DNA of 64,000 nt from Bedellia somnulentella (Eukaryota > Arthropoda > Insecta > Lepidoptera > Bedelliidae). The notes beneath the pieces were generated by a model. It had not been told where the DNA came from and did not search any database. It saw only the letters and a program-made list of their open reading frames with translations. Positions 47,301 through 53,300 of the stretch are shown one piece after another. Numbering within the stretch: position 1 is the stretch's first letter; each line of letters opens with the position of its first letter. The stretch is from positions 14,554,567 through 14,618,566 of the forward strand of contig OY755170.1 in assembly GCA_963576735.1 (NCBI GenBank), read 5' to 3'. A program made the translations under genes and the position numbers.

Positions 47301-50300
47301 TCATTATAACTACATGAGTGTCAAAGGTATACTCTCCGACTATCGCTGATGCTGAGATATTCATTTCACCTTTACAATTATTTTCGTGTGTACCAAGACC
47401 ATATACTACACCCTGGCAACGACGTCGAGGTAGGCCGAGCTTCTGCGCCGCATTCTCGGTGATAAGAGATATTTGTGAGCCTTGGTCGACGAGAGCGCGC
47501 ATGTTATGATAAGTGCCGTCTATTCCTTTTACCTTGATTTGTGCGGTGGCCAGTAAAATTTCTGCTGATTGATTTTGTGAAACATTAACATTTTCTTGTT
47601 TGACTACTGATGATGTTGATGGCTTCGCACACGCTTCGTGCAGTAAGGTATTATGTGACTCTGGACATTTACGACACGTTTTCGTTGAAAAACATTTCCC
47701 CCCTCTATGGTCGTAAAGACAATTGACACAAAGTCGTAAATCGTGTGTTGCCTTTAATTTTAAATCATTTGGCAATTTTATAAATTCATTGCAAAAGAAA
47801 ATAGAATGCTCGCCGTTACAATAATGACATTTATAAGTTGATGATACGTGATAACATTTCCCAATCGGTTTGTTGCTGTTGTTATTTATTCTATTGGTAT
47901 TATAATTGTTGTATTGATGCGGTGATCTTTTCTGGCCAAATAAATTCGAATTGGTTGCTTTCTGTACAACGGTGATATCTTGTTTTCGTTGAGATGCTTC
48001 AAGGGAAGTAAACTTGCCTTCTAGAAACTCAATAAACGCTGATAACGATGGTAAATCTCGAGGTGATTTTAAAGAATCAATGTAATTTTTGTGCGTTTCA
48101 GCGTCTAATTTTTGCGACAAGATATATACTAACATTGGATCCCACGTGGTTATATCCACTCCCAAGTTCTTGATGGCGTTTAAGCACTCTTTTGTAGTGT
48201 CGTGGATCTTTTTGATGATAAATGATGTTTGTTGTGACATTACTGGCAGCGACATAAGTGTACTCATGTGGGAACTGAATATCAATTTAATATTATTATA
48301 TCTCTGGTTAAGGATATCCCAACACACCTGATAATTTTGGGAGCTGATATTTAAATGCTGTACCAATTTTTCTGCTTCACCCTTCAGTTTAGTTTTTAAA
48401 TATTGCATTTTTTGAGCGTTCGGCATTGAGCGATTTTTATGTATGGTTTCCAAGAATAAGTCCTTGAAAGAGACCCATTGTTGATAATCACCGTGAAAGG
48501 TTGGAATATCTATATTCGGTGTCATTGTAGTTTTATAAGAGGTAGACCACATTTCCTGTCTAAGCACTTTCTTAATTTCCTCATATTCCCTCTCTAAAGT
48601 GGTGAAAGTACTTTCATAATCAAGATCCTCCTCATGAAGTTCGCTGTCGATATCCCAATGTAAAGAATCAATAGTGCTCCAACGAGATTCAACTATCTTA
48701 AGCGTATCTTCAAACTCCCATTTTTCTGATAATGTTTCGATTTTGATATTATTGATAGTTCGAGAGAAAGCCTTAAAATTACTCTTCTGTTTACGGAGCA
48801 TCTCATCTAGTTTGCTAGAAGTGCTGGCAGAGGCACTATATTTTGTGTGTGGCGCGGCAACGTGAGCGCTCGGTGGTGCGGGGCTTCGTAGCTGCGTCGC
48901 TGCGGGGGGCGCGGGGCTCCTCGGTTGCGTGGCGGCGGCGGCGGCGGCGGCGCGGCTGGGCGCGGCCAGCGATGTGGCCGGAGGTGACGCTGTGTCGCGC
49001 GAGTGTGATGCTCCAGTTTCCATTTTTGATGACGCATATTTACCAAATGTCGCCATCTTTTCCAGATCTTCTGCCTTTGGGAATCCTTCCTCGGTGGATA
49101 TCAATGTCAGTTGAGGCTGCAGGGGTTTTTCGTTACTTGAGGGGTCTTGTACATATGATAAATAGCATTGTAGATAAGAGTATAAATCCGAATAGAAACA
49201 GTTTGTTTTTGGATACCAATTTTGTTCGAAATATATATGATCGATATATTGATAGTCGACCAGCTGCGAATGATTGCTGTTGAATTCGTTCCAGTAAGCA
49301 CAAAGACTGTTAACTTTTCGGCTAATGCTTGAGTAGGTTCTACGTTCAGAACCTTCTTTTCTAAAATTGATATATATTTTCTCGATATTACTGATGAGTA
49401 CGTATTGTTTTGATAATAAACCTTCCATGATTTTCTCCTGGACTTCTTCTTATTGTTATAGAATAATAATCACAATGTAATGTTGCTGATAAATGTAGAT
49501 AACTGATAAATGATGATGAATCCTGATAAACGCTGCTACTGATATGATATTCTGATAATCTTCGATGGTGACGTGTACTGTATAACTCCACGTTAAAGTT
49601 CTGCTAGTCCGATCACCTCGCACGACGAAATTTCAATGAAAACTTCACAAAAAATCACACACACGAGGTCTACGGCGAAGGACCATAAAGATGTACGGTT
49701 TGTACTGTCTTTAAATGATAGAGTCTGATGATATAAATAAAACTGATATAATTACTGATTAAACACAATTAATTATGAGTACACACGGAAGCTGATAGAT
49801 GCGAACTAACTTAATTTAACCTAAATAGCTATGATTCGGCGTAAACTGCTGATCGTACAAAATGTACGGTGATTGACCGTACAGAATACACAGCGGGATG
49901 TTTGCAATGTACTGGCAACACATCAGATAAGTCCAAACACGCTTGCTCCAGGAAGCGCGCGAAGGCAGCGGCGGCGGCGAGGCGGAGGCGGCGGTGGCGG
50001 CGGGCGGCGCGGTGCTGGCCAGCTGCGCCGACCTCTTCCTGCTCTACAAGAAGTGCCTGGTGCAGTGCGCGCAGCTCTCCACCGGCGAGCCTATGCTGCG
50101 TGAGTATTGCTTGGATGGAACTAATGTGGCGGACTCACTCGCACACTAGCAGCGTCTCTTGTAATCCTACATCGCGGTGCGAGTGAGTGCGCCACCTATA
50201 GGTCGCTAAAGAATGAAAAAATGTTACTTCGTTAATTAGCTGCTGCTGTACAAAAAGTGCCTGGTGCAGTGCGCGCAGCTCTCCACCGGTGAGCCCATGC

Positions 50301-53300
50301 TGCGTTAGTATTGCTTGGATGGAACAAATATGGCGGACTCACTCGCACACTAGCAGCGTCTCTCTTCTAATCCTACATCGCGGTATCTAATGTTTCTCTA
50401 ACATGTTGATCATCTCGGAGTCACCATTGTGGGACCAGCAATGACATACTGGTCAGTACACCCTGCTGTGTACCAACTTATAACTTGTAGTAATACTTAG
50501 TTAGAGAAACATTAAGATACCGTGATGTAGGATTATAAGAGTGACGCTGCCAGTGTGCGAGTGAATCCAGGCAGCTATATATTATCATATTAGGAAAAAA
50601 AATAGCCTTAATTTCATATAAGAAATATGCGTGTAACGTATAAAACAAACCAAAATATAACCTGCTTACACCTGGCTGCGAGGTAGTTGCGGCCGAATTT
50701 GCAACGGCACCTATGGTTTTTTAAATTATTTATATACATTGCTATAATGGGGATGATATTATATTTCGAAAACAAGTGAACGAAATTTGTCTTCGAATAA
50801 TAATAAACGTTAATTAAATTAAAACTACTTGTGGCCACTTTTGCCTGGCTGCGTCTTGTCAGTGTATTCTCCTATTCATAAACTTATGTTAAAATGTGTG
50901 TTTGACTCAATACGTAATGAACGTAGAGATTTAGCAGCGGGATCTTATACTATTAGATTCCACTTGCTGACTAAAGTCAGGATAGTCTCCCAACAATACT
51001 TCAGAGGACACTACAAAAAGAACATTTCGTGTAGCGCGCTCTGAATAAGAAAGAAAGAGTCGATTATGATGTTTAACTACGACTAAATGTCCGAAAACTT
51101 TTCTACTACAATACTGAATCTGACGACTACTTTGACGACTGGTCCCGGGACCTTACAGACTTTCAATATTTATTTCTCTTTCTTTCTCTTTTCTTCTACA
51201 TTTTTTCTCTGTTTCTAAAACAAACATGGTTTTTTTGCGATTATTGTCATAGTAAATAACTGGGACACAAAAATGAGAATCAATAATTGGAGTCGATCGA
51301 GAACAAGATAAAATAATTTTATGTTAAAAGTTATGTTTACTCTCGAAACGTTGGCTGATTTTATTTCTTTTCGAATACTTCAAATAGAAATAAGTATTAG
51401 ACAATATATGCTAATTAATAATTCTTAAGCCATAATAACCGTCAACACATTCGGTGTGCACGTGGCGTATTTTACTGTATTTTTTGTAACAATAAGCTAT
51501 CGTTGCTCATGTTGTTATCTGCATTTCCGTTTCCTTGCCATTGTTGGATAAATGCGAATAAAAATAGAAAATAAACTGATAATGGTAAAGTTTTTTCTAC
51601 TCGTTCATCCCTGAAATCCACCTCTTGCTTTTTATTAAATGATGTATTTTCTAATAGCTTTTGATTTTTAAATAAAGTAACATGTTTAAGTTTTTAGTAC
51701 GTATTTCAAAAGAACCGAATTTTCTAGACTAATATTTCTTTATCTTTTAAATTCTTCTAATTCAAGAGTTTTTCGTAAAGTTCATCTAAACCCATGATTT
51801 ATTCAATTAATTTTACAAGTACACGCAACAGTTCGTCCAATGTTTATTGAAAGTAATAACACCAAAGTCTGGTAATTGGGCTATATTCTTTATAAAATTC
51901 CTAAATTGTGCGAAAACTTCCAACAATGAATCAGTCACAAAACCCTGTTGTTCATTACTATCTTAGAGCATACACAACAAGAGAGATAAAGAATACGTCA
52001 CGACGAGCAAGAAAAGGATAGCTAATTATAAAACTCTTAAAGATAGAAAGAGCTAGTACTGTGATTTTTTGTCCCTTACGGTGTAACCTGTTTTTCGATT
52101 GTGGCAAACTGTCCGAAGTGACAGTTTGCCACAATCTTGTTAGAGAAATAATAAACGCTTTGTTTACCTTCATCGATTTTAGATAATATTGTGCAAATAC
52201 GTCAAACAAATCATATTTTGGACTCGTAGGAAGTAAGCTTGTTTAGAGCAGAGACCTTGTTTATGTGATCGTGCTTTAAAAATAGGTAAATAAAAAGTTT
52301 TGGGCTGCAGTTATCGAAGCTAGTAAAAAGTCCCAGATGAATCACTTGGCAGTGGCGTATCAAAGGAAAATTATGTTTACAGTTTATGAACCTTATTAGA
52401 TTTACAATAGAAGATATGCTGTTATTTATACGTTTTACCTGTGTTTTTGATTTAATTCTAAACATAACCTTCAACAACAAAAAACAAGGGTGTTGCCCAA
52501 TTCAAAATCTCAATAATCCTATAAAAGTAAGAATTCATACATACACACATACATATACTCACGGCTATAAATCCCTAGAAGAGGTAGCCAGAGCTAAGGA
52601 ATTAAAAATTCCTCAGCCACTTTTGGAATTTACGTGGGGAAAAGATGGTGAAATAAATGTTGTTGGTGATGGGTCTCCAACCACATCGCCCAAAAATTCC
52701 TTAAAAGCCCCAATACCGTTAGTAGCCTCTTACGTACACCCACCGGAAGAAATGGGGTAGTGCTATTCTAAGCCGACACTACACAGCAAGAATTCATCAT
52801 GTGAATAAAATAATTACTATGAACAAGGAAATTATTCAGAACCAATTAAAAAATATATTGTTTAAAAGACTGTAATTTTGATTGTTGATTTAAACTATGT
52901 TGAATTTGACTAAGGTATCGTGTATTAAATTATAATGAATATTTGATTTAAAGAGTTGTTTTATTTAAAAAAATATATATTAATCTATTACCCTATTAGA
53001 ATGATTTTTAAACTACGTTTATATTCCCACCGAGTAGCCATGGTACAGATTTTGGTGGTACTCGTTGGGCAGAAAACACACAAATCTGGTGATTGTTGTC
53101 TATTTATTGATTAGTCATTGTTAGTAGGTATGTGTTGTATTTTGGTTTAGTGTTTGCTCATAATTCATCTTCTTATTAACTTATTATTTGAGGATATTTG
53201 CCATATATGTTCGGTAACATTACATGTTTGTCGTTATTGGAAGCATGAGAAAAGCCTTACCAAATTACCACAAGCGAGGCAACATTGTTTTTGTGTCAAC

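Larger units (their letters stand above)
43846..49883 (-). mobile_element. BEL/Pao LTR retroelement with envelope-like region, RT deleted
   Basis: A 6.04-kb insertion in Vps53 intron 9 bounded by 192-bp LTRs that differ at one base (A at 44030, G at 49875) and by the 5-bp duplication GAATA (43841-43845 and 49884-49888), the size usual for BEL/Pao. LTR ends are TGTACGG and CCGTACA. Coding is on the minus strand: a gag-protease-integrase remnant fused to an envelope-like region. RT, RNase H and the integrase core are absent, so any movement would need proteins in trans. The near-identical LTRs point to a recent insertion. Confidence 0.93.
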
